DNA from: Centroberyx gerrardi
Lineage: Eukaryota > Chordata > Actinopteri > Beryciformes > Berycidae
Reading direction: 5' to 3'
DNA length: 64,000 nucleotides
Assembly: GCF_048128805.1 (NCBI RefSeq)
Contig: NC_136003.1
Span: forward strand, 21,095,340 to 21,159,339
In this document: one piece after another, positions 22,452 to 39,069 of the stretch
Position numbering within the stretch: the first letter of the stretch is position 1
Layout: each line of letters begins with the position of its first letter
Position numbers and translations under genes: made by a program
Notes under the pieces: model-generated
Databases searched by the model: none
What the model saw: only the letters and a program-made list of their open reading frames with translations
Told to the model about the DNA's origin: nothing

Positions 22452-23881
22452 CTGAAGCAATTGGACGGGGTGAATATTGTCCAATCAGATTTGAGAAAGG
22501 CATGACGAGCGTCCAGTTCATCAAATGGCTGAGCTCGCTGAGGAGACTCACACCCAATGTGGGCGGTGCTCCGGTTGCAATGACACCATTCAATATGGAG
22601 TACAGAAAATAGCCTGATTCACTCTACATTTTCCAATTCTCATTCAGATTTCGAACAAATCTTCCAGTCGTTCAGAAATTATCACCGCTCTCCCTTGAAC
22701 GCCGGGCTCCGGGACTCGCTCACGTATGTTTGACACGTTCTCAAATGTCGTTTGGATGTGAAGCGTTTACTACTATAACAACCGCGTTGACAAGCAGTGA
22801 GCTATGAAACTATTGTAACACTTCGAAACTGATAGTTTACTGTTAAAACGCTACATTGTTTCCATCCAACGCTCTCGACATCCGGAGGTGGATTTGAATA
22901 CAGCGACTACACTTTCCGTTTAATTAACTACAACTTTTGCAGACAGGGTTAGTGGGTGAAAGGTGACATCGCTCCAGTTCGCTGCTGATTGGTAGGTAAG
23001 TTGTTGTCTACATTGCATGCATTTAGATTTTGCGCAGTAGCGATGCTGTGCATACATACACTAACCAAGCACTTTATTAGGAACACCTTACTAATACTGA
23101 GTAGGTATCAGCTTTCAGCTCAATGTCAACCGGCTACTAAGTGCCATCCGCCTCAAGGTTCGCTGTGTTGCATTCTGAGATGCTTTTCTGCTCACCACAG
23201 TTGTAAAGAGGTTATCTGAGTTAGCCTTTCTAACCAGTCTGGCCATTCTCCTCTGACCTCTCTCATCAACAAGGCGTTTCCGTCCGCAGAACTGCAGCTC
23301 ACTGGATGTTTTTTTGTTTTTCGTACCGTTCTGTGTAAACTCTAGAGACTGTTGTGCGTGAAAATCCCAAGAGATCAGCAGTTTCAGAAACACTCAAACC
23401 AGCCCGTCTGGCACCAACAACCATGCCACGGTCAAAGTCACTGAGATCACATTTTTTCCCCATTCTGCTGCTTGATGTGAACATTAACTGAAGCTGCTGA
23501 CCTGTATCTGCATGATCTTAGGCATTGCACTGCTGCCACGTGATTGGCTGAATGGATAATTGCATGAATAAGCAGGTGTACAGGTGTTCCTAATAAAGTG
23601 CTCGGTGAGTGTAATTTGACCTGTTGTGACATCCATTCGTGTATGTTGCCCGGATGTGAGCTGGTAGACTCTGTTCCACATTGCCTGCATGTTGATATGT
23701 GTTTATTGACAACTTTAGCGGTTTTCCGGGTGTTTGATATCATTCTTTTAGATATTACATAAGCTAAGTTACTTGTCTATACAGTATACCATTCAACCTC
23801 CTGAGTTAAACCCATGTTTGTCTCAACTTATGTCCATCCCGTCCCAAAAACCCATCTTTCCCCATTTCCTCCATGACAAGA
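22452..23881. other. Spacer and 5' region of slc27a1
   Basis: No supported coding exon. The region contains a Tc1/mariner-type non-autonomous element at 23057-23613, ending about 270 bases before the slc27a1 start codon. The interval 22650-23000 is less AT-rich and could hold promoter or 5' UTR sequence, but I see no decisive motif. Confidence 0.5.
23057..23613 (-). mobile_element. Non-autonomous Tc1/mariner-type element with transposase N-terminal remnant
   Basis: The left terminus TACACTAACCAAGCACTTTA (continuing TTAGGAACACC) is matched by the inverted right terminus ending GTGCTCGGTGAGTGTA, so the inverted repeats are about 30 bp with TA at the outer edges. Inside, on the minus strand, is a short frame starting at 23463. 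It reads MGKKCDLSDFDRGMVVGA and continues with a helix-turn-helix stretch (SVSETADLLGFSRTTVSRV) typical of Tc1/mariner transposase N-termini. The DDE catalytic region is absent. Total length is 557 bp. Confidence 0.82.
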
Positions 23882-29000
<5,119 letters not shown>

Positions 29001-30020
29001 GATGGAAGAGCTAGTGGGGCAGTCAGGGTGCCTCAGCTGGACAGATGCTGCAGAAAGAGAGCATACATTTGTATGCTGGTGTCGGCATCAGTCTGAGTCT
29101 TTCTGCACCTCCTCCCTGGATTTTAACCATTCAGGGACCCTAGATGAAAGGGCTACTTAAATAGGCAGCCGCAGCACTGTTGCAGGTAATGTTTTAACAC
29201 TGTATGAATAACACACCAGGACATAGTGTGAGGGCATTTATTCCCTTGTACTTTAAACATGTCCTTCTCATAGTTTAGCCAAATGAACACCTCAAAAGCC
29301 TTTGAGCTTCACCGACATGAAGTGAGCATCCTGCGGATCCCACTTGAAATAGGATACATGTTACAATATGAAGATTTGTCTGCTGGTTACGACAGCATGG
29401 AGGGGTATCAAGGAAAGCTCTGTGTTACAGGGTATGCTCCCTTAATGAAATATTCTGAAAGAATAATCACGTCTGTGTGGGTTCAAGCAATACTTGAGCG
29501 TGAAGTTATGGAGTTACTGCTGTGTGTCAGGATGAGGCTGTAAAGAGTGGAATGCAACATGCAGTACATGTGGCCGCTAGATAGGACACTAACCTTAGAG
29601 GTTTTTAATGCAATGTTACATATTGATGGAAAAACTAAACCCACTTACTTATCATGTTTGAAGTAATGAACAGATTGCACTGGCACTGGTTTGCAAATAC
29701 ACACTCATTGTTCCTGTATGTGCCTTATATGAATTTTTACATCTGTGTTCCAAAATATTTGTGTTTAATGCTTTTCCTGGAAAAGAGCTCAAAAGAAAGT
29801 GGAAATCACAGTAATAAATCTTTAGATTCAAGTCTTACAAAGCTCAGTCACACACACAGCGATCGCCATCCTATGTAACTGATGTCTTATTAGTACATTA
29901 ATGTAGGTATAAATAATTGTGAACCTAAGCATAATTTCAGATCTCCCGGCATACATTTGTTTGGTTGTAACCCAAATTAAATATTTTAAAACATGTTTGT
30001 GTTTGATTAATGTCATTCAT

Positions 30021-30026
30021 AATAAA
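30021..30026 (+). terminator. Polyadenylation signal of slc27a1
   Basis: AATAAA about 1.0 kb downstream of the slc27a1 stop. It lies only about 35 bases from the opposing signal of the convergent TRIM gene. Confidence 0.6.
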
Positions 30027-30057
30027 ACTTTAGAGATCTTGCGCTCATTTTTCTTAC

Positions 30058-30063
30058 TTTATT
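30058..30063 (-). terminator. Polyadenylation signal of the TRIM gene
   Basis: TTTATT on the plus strand reads AATAAA on the minus strand, about 170 bases past the TRIM stop codon at 30234-30236. Confidence 0.5.
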
Positions 30064-30233
30064 AGCTATCTAGTACTGTGGCTTGCCCTTTGTACGGACA
30101 CAATCATCTCTCAGGGGAAACAGAAATGACCTATTCTTCACAAGCTTAATTAAATAGCAGCCCTTGATTTCTTCCATTAGATAATAGCTTTCTTCTGTAT
30201 TGTGATGCAAACGCTGCTTGTCTGCATGGTGAA

Positions 30234-33073
30234 TTAGGACTCCACTGATAAGGATATCCTTGTGGGGAGGATTTTCAGTGGATGCTCTTTGCAGGCAGTG
30301 CAGAAGTATGGAAAGGCTCTGGGTGTGATGATATCTGTGAAGGTGTAGAGGGGCGTTCTCTCTCCAGGGTCGAAGAAGGTCACCTTGCCTCGGTCCATGT
30401 CCAGCACCACTCTGACCACTTGTGGCTCCTTGGTCATGGTCAGCGGGGCCCACGGCGCGGTGCAGGCCTTATGCTCTCCGTTGCGAAACCTTATAGTCCA
30501 GAACCCCTCTGCCGGCGTCAGAACGTGCTTGCCCTTCCTGTTGATGGACTCGCTGGCTACACCCACCACCCAGTAGGTGTTGTCCTTCACCTCCACATCC
30601 CAACTGTGGCGCCCAGAGCGAAAGCCCTCAGAGGCCAGCATCTCGGCACTGATGTCGAAGCGTTCTGGATTGTCTGGCAGCTTGAAGATTTGAGTGCAGC
30701 TCTGCACAACTGTCAGATCCTCTGACAGGATGAAGCAGCTAGCTGCTGTGTTGGGATCCAGAACCACAGGAGCTTGGGGAGCAAAAGAGGCACAAGTGAA
30801 TGAGCGTAAGGGAAAGAGCTGACCAATATGAGATGACCAATATTGCTGCTAAAAGAACTCACTGTATTTAATTATACTCTTCATCTTCTCCCACACTTGA
30901 TATCTCAGAGAGCCCAAGTGCTTCGCCACATCAATCAGAGCACCGGAAATCATTTGTGGTTCCAAGGGACTTCGCCAGGTTCTGAAATGATACAGTGGAA
31001 TTAGTTCTCTGAATTGTGTGAATTGTTTCATTAAAGCTATCTTAAAAAATAGGCCTGCTTGGGCCTTAGATGTGACTATAACGCACATACCTCTTTATTG
31101 TGTCCTTGTAGTTCTGAAAACCAAATGGGAGAGAACAACTTTCACCATGTGATGTGCATATGTATGTATAATGACTTTGGTTTAATTCGATTTGTATTTC
31201 CAAGCATCAGTCTTATTTACCTTTAGAAAAGGGATGTCTTGAGATCTCATCTCCTGCTCCGCTATTCTGATGGTGTTGGTGAGAGATGTGACTTCATTGC
31301 TCATCTCCTCAATCTTCTGGTTGATTGTCTGATTCTTCTGATCCTCCTCAGCCTTTAAAGCAGAAAGTCTGGCAGCCTCTTCTTCTTTCAGGAAGTTGTG
31401 AAGGGCTTCAAACCCCTCTTTGATCTGTCTCTCAGTATGCTCAGCTTGGGTCTGGAAAGAGACATGATTGAAAGGTAATCACTCCCCCCTCTCTCTCTAG
31501 TATGTTTAAAGTAGCATTTGGTGCTGATGGAACTGACAGTACCTTGACATGCTCTGCCGTTTGCTCGCAGACCATTTTCGCCTTCTTGTACAGCTGCAAC
31601 TTCTCTTTCAAAGGCAGCAGTGCGCTCTTCAGTTCCTCCTAGAAGGTCAATGACAAGGCATCAACACTTAAACACAGGGTCAATCTGGCAGGCAGTCAAG
31701 CTGTCAGCACAATGTGGGCCTTTCAGCTGCCACACACTCTTCCACGGCAGCATTCCCCTACAAATGCAAAGCTGCACAATACAGCATTGAATTAAAGAGA
31801 CAAATCTATAGAACTGGATAAATGCCCTGGCAACATTAGCAGAGCTGGATTCATGCAGCTGTGAGAATCCAGAGAGGGACACAAGGTGGCGGCCAATAAA
31901 TTCATTTCACATTAGCCTCGATGCGCTCACGGCTTTCCCCGTCTTAAGAAGAAGTCAAGGAGGGCAGGTGGAGAGAGCAGAATGAATAGTGTCACACATT
32001 GGAGAAACCTTATGGGAGTCTAGTTTCAAACTCCTCAGGGGCCCAAGCACTGGCTGACCAAAAATATAAATCTATTATTAGAATGTTAATGAACTCTGCC
32101 AAACACCTTCACAGATAGCCATGTGTTAGAGTATATCAGGTTCAGAGAAGCACAAAGCTGCAATAAAAAACACAATAAGCAGTGCATTTTCTTAAAAGTT
32201 GATAAGTTGTAAATTAAACAAAATAATGTCTGGGTACAATGCTTGTGGAATGATGAATATACTAATATATATATACTAAGTAATCGTAATCTTTAGCATG
32301 CCACTCTATTTTAATTCCAAGGGCTGGCCAGTATTATTGTAGACCCCAGGTAGTATCACCATTTTTTTTTTTTTTTTTTTTTTCATTTTGAAAATCTGGT
32401 CTAAAAAGTCATACATCTAACACAAAAGACCAACTGCAACAATGCAAGATACACTTAAGTTTTCAATAGATATTTTTTTTCCAGTTGCAAATATCAGCAA
32501 GAAAGAGAGGGAAAAGCTTGAATTCCAATGGTAACCAAAGATTTCCAGAGCAGCTGATGTCAGAGGTTGACTCTTGATGAATCATATCAAGGGATACATT
32601 TCAAAGAATCGAAATGCTCTACCAAAGTGAAAAATCACTTAGAGGTGACTTCGACCATGTGTCTTTTTCTTGCCTACCTTACAGTCGTGAGCCCCTTCCC
32701 CAATGGGGTAGAGCCTGTGCCCGATGTGTGCAGCTGCTTTCTCACACACAGCACAGATAGGCTCCAAGTCTTGCAGACAGAAGAGGTTGAGTTTTTCTCC
32801 ATGCTGCGCACAAGCCTCTGGGTCATTCTTGCTCCTGTCCTCCTTGAAGGATTCGCAGGCCTTCTCCAGCACACTGCTCACCACTATGTGCTCCATGGAT
32901 GAACGGCGCCAGCACAGAGGACAACAGCGTGAATCCCCACTGCCTTGTGTGTCCCAACTGTCCTTAAGACAGGCTTTACAGAACCGGTGTTTGCAAGTGA
33001 GCACCACCGGCTGATTGAGAATATTTCCACAAATCGGACAAGAAAGGTTGTCTTCAGCACGTCTGGTGGCCAT
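30234..33073 (-). CDS. Class IV TRIM E3 ubiquitin ligase (RING, B-box, coiled coil, PRY-SPRY)
   Basis: Six exons read on the minus strand: 33073-32678, 31638-31543, 31451-31221, 31113-31091, 30981-30863, 30772-30234. They join in frame to 467 aa. The 96, 231 and 23 nt internal exons are the classic TRIM pattern. The RING has ligands C12, C15, C27, H29, C32, C35, C51 and C54. The B-box 2 (about residues 87-121) has the CxxH, C, D, CxxC, H, H pattern. A coiled coil is encoded by exons 2 and 3. A complete PRY-SPRY follows ([32 protein letters not shown]). Family members ubiquitinate targets, often in innate immunity. The SPRY recognises the target. It resembles the teleost TRIM39 or nuclear factor 7-like group, but no exact orthologue can be named. 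Intron 1 (31639-32677) is non-coding and contains a poly(T) tract near 32.36 kb. Confidence 0.9.
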
Positions 33074-36000
33074 TCTTCTCTAGAGGGCTTTAAGGACAAG
33101 GCAGGATCAGATATGGTTACAACGCCCCTCCCACGCTTCAGGGAGGCTGCCTCATCTAAAGCTCAGTAATGCTTGGAAATAAGTGTCAATAACTCAGCTC
33201 CCACAGGAATATCCCGTGTTGTGCTGTGTTATGCTGAGCATGCACATTGCACATATTCAAATAAATACCGCCCTCAGAATAAAACGCATCAAGATATTGT
33301 ATCTGACTAGACATGAGCCAGCAGTAGCTTGAATAACACAAGGATGATCGCAGAGAAGAGGGTGATGGTGAGATATTTGCACTCAAGATGACCCTCTGAT
33401 ACCAGTTATGCTATGGTCGCCTCTAAGTTATACGAGAAGTGTGTTGAAGCAACATGTCGCAGTGGAATTAGAGGGTTTATTAAAGACTTTCAGGTGAAAC
33501 AATATCCAAAATAACTCAGTGAGGATATAAATAGAGTCCATTTGGGTTGAGGTTGGGTGAGTAAGGAAATACTCTGCTGACCATTGGAAGATTTTTTTTC
33601 ATTTGACACTCTATTCAAAATCCCATATAGTCAAACCCATAGTAGTATAAAAACAGTATACACAGATCTCATATTATTCTAGGTTTCCAGTGGTTCTTGA
33701 CTAACACTGAGATTTCTTTTTTCTCATTTGAGGTTAGCCAGTCTGCACAGTCTGTAGACTTTACTTATTAATTAACAGCTACCTCAAAGCAAGATGTGTG
33801 CTCAGTATCAACACATTAATTTGTTAACTTTAAGAGCAATTAACAGTTAGCTAATCTTGTTTGTACTGTAATCCAATATTTTGTAGTGGGAGTAAGTTCA
33901 CAAGGATCAACGCTGCACCAAAAATAGAGCAAGAGAGAGAGAGGGGGTCGGGAAAGAAAAAGCTCTAGGAATACAACTCAAACATGAGCTAACTGTGCAG
34001 GCCAGTATTGCCTCAGCTGTAGAGTAAACTCTATATACAGGGAGGTTTGTTTTTGTGCCCTCGCCTCTCACACATTCTATGTTAAGGTTCAAAGTCTATT
34101 ACAAATCAGGCAGGACAGTCTTTAGAGCCTATCTGCTCCCAGAACTACTTTCAGCTGTTGAGGACTCATCCACAACAACAGTAGATCAGAATCAGGCTTT
34201 AATGGCCAAGTATGCAACACATACAAGGAATTTGACTTTGGTTAAAAGCCCCAGCTTCCGTTCCTTAACATTCATACTGTGCATACATAACACTCACACC
34301 TACTCCACACATATATACTTTCATACCATGCTAAGACATATACTTACTTTCTTATATAGGCCTATACACATACAACGGCAATATATACACATACAGTATA
34401 ATGACATTAGAGTCATTCATCTGGCATCAGTGCAGGATGTGGGATTATATAAACAGAGTGCAAATGTATGCAGTAGTGCAAAAATAGGTATTATTTATAG
34501 TTATAAACAAATCAAGTGTCCAGATTTATTTGTTCATGACTTCATGTGATGGCGTGTGGAAAGAAACTGTTACGGTGTCTAGTTGTTTTGGCCTTCAGTG
34601 ACCTGAGGCGCCTGCCAGAGGGAAGGAGTTCGAATATGTGATATCCAGGGTGCGAGGGGTCGGCAGTGATTTCCCCTGCTCTCTTCCTGGCTCTGGAGAT
34701 GAGCAGGTCATGGAGGGTGGGCAGGTCAGCTCCTATGATCCTATCCTATGACAGACTCTATGATTGCTGAGTGGCAGGTTGAACTTTTTTAGCTGGTGAA
34801 GTGCATCCTCTGTTGGGCCTTTTTTTTTTTACAATGGAGTCAATGTTGGCTGCCCATTTTCAGGTCCTGGTTAGATAGTGGTTCCCATCACTGTTTTGTC
34901 CAGTATGGGAAGAGGGGGCATTGGTGGGGGGATCCTCATGAAGGCCACCGTCATCTCCATTGTTTCGAACGTGTTGCGCTACAAGTTGTTGTGGCTACAC
35001 CATCGGACCAGCTGTCCAACTTCCCATCTGTAAGCAGTCTCGTCACCATCTTGGATGAGACCAATGACTGCTGTATCGTCTGCGAACTTCAGGAGTAGAT
35101 AGTAGATGTGAAAATGTCCATCATTCTCTCTGAGAGCTATGGATTAATGTGTGTATCTGGAGCAGGCCTGACTATGGTTACACACTCAGTGATCTGGTCA
35201 GAGGTTTTTCCCTATAGATGTTAATATGGAAGCTGGAAGAATTTAGAGATGTTCAATTCAATAGTACTGCAATTCAAAGTTGATACATCCAAATGCATGT
35301 CTACCTTCCCCCCCAAAACCCCTTAAATGATCATTATAAGGGATAACTGTATGTCAAGATGATATACTGAATCAAATAATGTCCTTCAGCTACAGACAGA
35401 CACACTTAGTTGATCATGTCTGTTTCACTGAGATGATAGGTGAGTCCAATAACAATCATTTGGCCATGACTACAATCTATGTAGTTTAGAGAGTTACATT
35501 TGTGTCCTTGCATCACTTTCTGTTTGTTGTTATTTTCTACCACACCTCCTCCTCTCCACCTTGAGCGCTCCCTGACCAAATAAGTGATGGCCTCGTCGAC
35601 ATGCCGAGCAAAGATTTGATTTGTGTCCATGCCATTGTTGGCTCCAGACCAGAGCTACTGATAGTAACAGCCGGCTAAGACGAGTCAACAAGCCCCTCAT
35701 GGACACTAAATCCTGCACACACTTTATGCTGTCAATTTAGCAGTTGCTCTGCATGCAGTCTCTGGGCAGATATAAACCTCCTTTTGATTACATGTTTCTT
35801 GGTTTCTGTATAACTTAAACATTAAAATATCTGACTTTAATGTTTTATATTACACTTATATGATATTCCACACTCCATAATAATAATTTTCCATGATGTA
35901 GTTTGAACTTTTTACAGTTGTTCTATTTGACCTAGTTGAATTAGACTATTAACAGCAGTTTTAATTTGACAAAAGTTTTTTTACAGTATTTCGGTTTTAA

Positions 36001-36565
36001 AATAACTTTCATTGTGAAGTAGTAGCAGTTTTTTGTAATAAAAATTACATCTAAATGATTGAGATTAAAAAGAATGGGGAAGGACAAATGGATTGCTTTG
36101 CTCTGTGTGTGTTTGTATGTGTACACACAACTACATATGTGTGTGCATGGGAGAGTGTATGTGCATGTATGCACACACACCCTCTATGCACACGCACAAT
36201 GAGGAGATGGTAACAGCCATATTACAACATAGCCTAAGGAGCCCTTGAGGGAGAGCAGGCAGTCTCTGTGAAAGTGAAAGTTTTCCGCAGAATATCTTTA
36301 CACATTTTCCATTTCAAAATGCTGGTTTTTCCAGATCTCATTTTCAGTGTTCAACGTTATGTATGCTCATAGTGGCTGGGCAACATGTCAATTACGCCTT
36401 AACACTGCAGCTGAAGATCATTCTTCACAACAAAAAATAAAAAGATAGAAAATGGCAGTTGGTCTACAACAACATAAAATCTGTCCTCATCTGTATCTGG
36501 ATAGAGCAAGTTTTTTCCATACTTTAAGTGTAATTCCTAAACTTTAATCCCCACACTAAGCTTAC
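33074..36565. other. Region between the two TRIM RING/B-box exons
   Basis: I looked on the minus strand for coiled-coil, 23-nt or SPRY exons belonging to the upstream RING/B-box exon and found none. The main content is a LINE fragment at 34184-35100. The remainder is AT-rich unique sequence with short CA/TG stretches near 36.1 kb. Confidence 0.6.
34184..35100 (-). mobile_element. Truncated non-LTR retrotransposon (LINE) with reverse-transcriptase remnant
   Basis: On the minus strand the right part encodes LKFADDTAVIGLIQDGDETA (the FADD box of reverse transcriptase, 35051-35090 region) and continues with a WC motif and NNL, as in the L2/CR1-like LINEs of fish. In-frame stops follow. The left part is the 3' untranslated tail ending near TTTAATGGCCAAGTATGC, shared in diverged form with 1318-1440. 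It is 5'-truncated and decayed. The exact clade is uncertain. Confidence 0.72.
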
Positions 36566-36913
36566 CTTACAATCTTCGAATGCCTCCTTTATCAAATACA
36601 CTCTGTGATTCTTATGCAGGCCTGACTTGCGGCACAGAGAGCACACGGGCTCCAAATCCACTACGCAGAACAGAGACAGTTTCTCTCCGTGGTCTTCACA
36701 TGTTTTCTGTGGAGGTCCATGGTTCTCTTCAAAGCAGAGAGGACACTCTCTAGTACCATGTTGTACCCAGAACGCCTCTAAACAAGAGCTGCAGAAGCTG
36801 CAGCCACAGTAGATGCAGCTGAGCACCAGTGGAACCAGGAAGATTTCCCCACACACCGCGCAGGAGGACTCGTCCACACCCTTACATGAGTTGTCCTCCA
36901 CATCGTCCTCCAT
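36566..36913 (-). CDS. Second TRIM RING/B-box first exon (alternative first exon or partial duplicate)
   Basis: One exon of 116 codons begins MEDDVEDNSCKG and ends in EDCK at a consensus donor (AAG then GTAAG). This is the same phase and position as the first exon of the TRIM gene at 32678. It encodes a RING-like module followed by a B-box 2 with all usual ligands (CEDHGEKLSLFC, then CSLCRKSGLHKNH). The RING is odd. The usual CxH is CGC, so the His ligand is replaced by Cys38, and the loop between the second and third ligands is about three residues longer. No coiled-coil or SPRY exons follow before the neighbouring TRIM gene. Either it splices over about 4.9 kb into that gene's exon 2 as an alternative first exon, or it is the surviving head of a broken tandem duplicate. 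Confidence 0.65.
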
Positions 36914-37960
36914 CTGTGAAAGCTAATGCAAGACTGAAGGGTCTCTGCCAGGCAGCAAGATCTATGTCCCCTATGTGTGTACACTATGTACCATGGGTGT
37001 GCAACCACTTATAGTCATGGGGTCGGGGTCGGGGGGGTCTGTAAGGCACAACTCAGCCCAGCTCCTCTGGTTGCACCATAAATCAACATACACTTTAAAA
37101 GTACACTGACACAGGTTTTAAGTTCAAAGCATGCAAATGAAAAATTGGAGAGGGCACAGAAATGTTCAGAAAGTCATAATTTCTCCTCAGTGGAGTATGG
37201 TGGAAAGAATGAGTATTTTGTTGAGCTACAATAATGTTGGGCAAGTAGTTCTGCAGCACTCAATTCACTGATATAAAGGCTTGTCATATTATCAAATTAT
37301 TCATATGTTGAAGATTGAGTTAAAATTCAGTTTCTTACTGTATAACCTTAAATACAAAATACACACAGTTTTAAACACTTTTACTATTGTAAATGGCATT
37401 TGGTAGAATCCCTAAAATGTTGTCCAAAACTCAGTGAGCTGAAAAAGTATTTGACATTTTGGCTCTGCACTCTTATCTCTCTGGATTTCAAATGATGAAG
37501 ACTTTGAGATTAAAGGACAATTACTTTTCATTTACGGGTATTTTCTTCATTATCAGTACAATTAAAGATCTACAAAAAAAGACTACACAAAGATTATATT
37601 CGCAATTTTTTCTATTCATTAAAAATATCATATAACGTCATATTCCTGATAACAAAACATTACCAGCACTGTAGACGATGTTACTGTTCATTCACTACAA
37701 TAAGGCGAACTGTCTGTACTTCAACCTCATGGTCATTGTATAAATCTAAAGGCAAAGTTAATAGAGTGCATTAACACAATGTGAAAAACTATCAGTGACT
37801 TAATAGACTACATTTGGAGCTCAGTGTATAATTAGCCTAATCAGAGTGATTAATCAAGAGCAAAACCTTGACTAGACCATTTTAAAAGGCTGTAGGCAAT
37901 GTAGTGTGTAACGTAATGAGACAGGGAAACACTTGTCATTGGTTGCTACCCCCCCCCCCC

Positions 37961-38007
<47 letters not shown>

Positions 38008-39069
38008 TTCTCCGACATTTCTATTAGCACATTTTGTTTGTTATATGAACACTGGAACAATAGGTTTTTAATCACATGGTCCACTTTATTGATTTTTACA
38101 CAGGAATGACAAAAGTGCTAGTCTTTCTTCAAAATGCAAGACAAACAGATATAGTATTAAAAGAAGAAAGGGGGAATACATATCAGTTGAGAAATGACCT
38201 AAGAAATAAGAAATGTAATCAAAAGCTGGAGGTGGATGAGGTGGAGTTTCCGACCAACAAGGCTTTAAATAAAAACAGCAAAGAAGAATGGCAAGAGGTG
38301 TAACAACATACCCAGAATTTATGCCAAGAGTTCAGCCATCTACGCGTTCCAGAGTTGACAATCTCAGTTAAGCTACGTAAATACTCCACATATTTCTTTT
38401 GTAGCTGAAACGAGATTAAGACAACCCTGAATGTAAACTCTCTTCTTATCGAGTACACCATTACAAAATAGTTCACATGGAAATTAAATGGCAGCAGTAG
38501 TGTGTGCTATATATAACATTGAGAGGCATGTGTTTGACTTGAAGCGTTGTGAAGATTTAATTTAGCGGAAAACATCCCAGGTAGTGACGGGGCATAATGG
38601 AAATTTAGGATGTGGCCGTATTGTCACCACCAACAATCATGTTGTATGAACTTTTATGTGTATCCTCCAAATCCTCACAGAAAGTGGTAGCTGTACTCAT
38701 TTGTCTGTATATAGTCTACAGTGTGTTAAAGTATCTGTTTTACAGTTCCTTTCAAAGTATTATTTGTATCTCTCCATCACATAACACTCCTTAATATCGG
38801 TCAGTAAATTCATAAAAGATATCACTTGTTTCTTGACTATGTATAACCAGTGCTTCTCTTCTTCCAGTGATAACCAGTTTTCAACATACTAATTTAATAC
38901 TTTTTGGCTTCAATAGCATCTTGACAATCTTTTCTTTCTCACAATTTATTTCTTATACATATACTGTATATATATATAATTTCTCTCTTTCTCATCATTA
39001 ACCACCCTTCTTTCATGCTCCTCCCCCTGTCCTCAAGGGTCAGAGGTCACGATGTCAGGCACAATGACA
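36914..39069. other. Spacer and probable vac14 3' UTR
   Basis: No supported coding exon. A compound C/CA microsatellite sits at 37949-38006. On the minus strand AATAAA occurs at 38945-38950 and again at 38085-38090, so the vac14 3' UTR could be about 0.1 or 1.0 kb long. Confidence 0.5.
37949..38006. repeat. Compound poly(C)/(CA)n microsatellite
   Basis: About 15 C residues run directly into about 22 CA units, in the spacer downstream of vac14. Confidence 0.96.

Larger units (their letters stand above)
29001..30233. other. Convergent 3' UTRs of slc27a1 and the TRIM gene
   Basis: No additional coding exon. The likely slc27a1 3' UTR runs from 29001 to about 30045, and the TRIM gene 3' UTR from 30233 down to about 30040. 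The two transcripts meet tail to tail. Confidence 0.55.

Noticed and set aside
33907-34092. Hypothetical coiled-coil or SPRY exons for the distal TRIM exon
   Set aside because: None of the minus-strand frames between 33.2 and 36.5 kb shows heptads, the 96/231/23-nt exon pattern or SPRY motifs.
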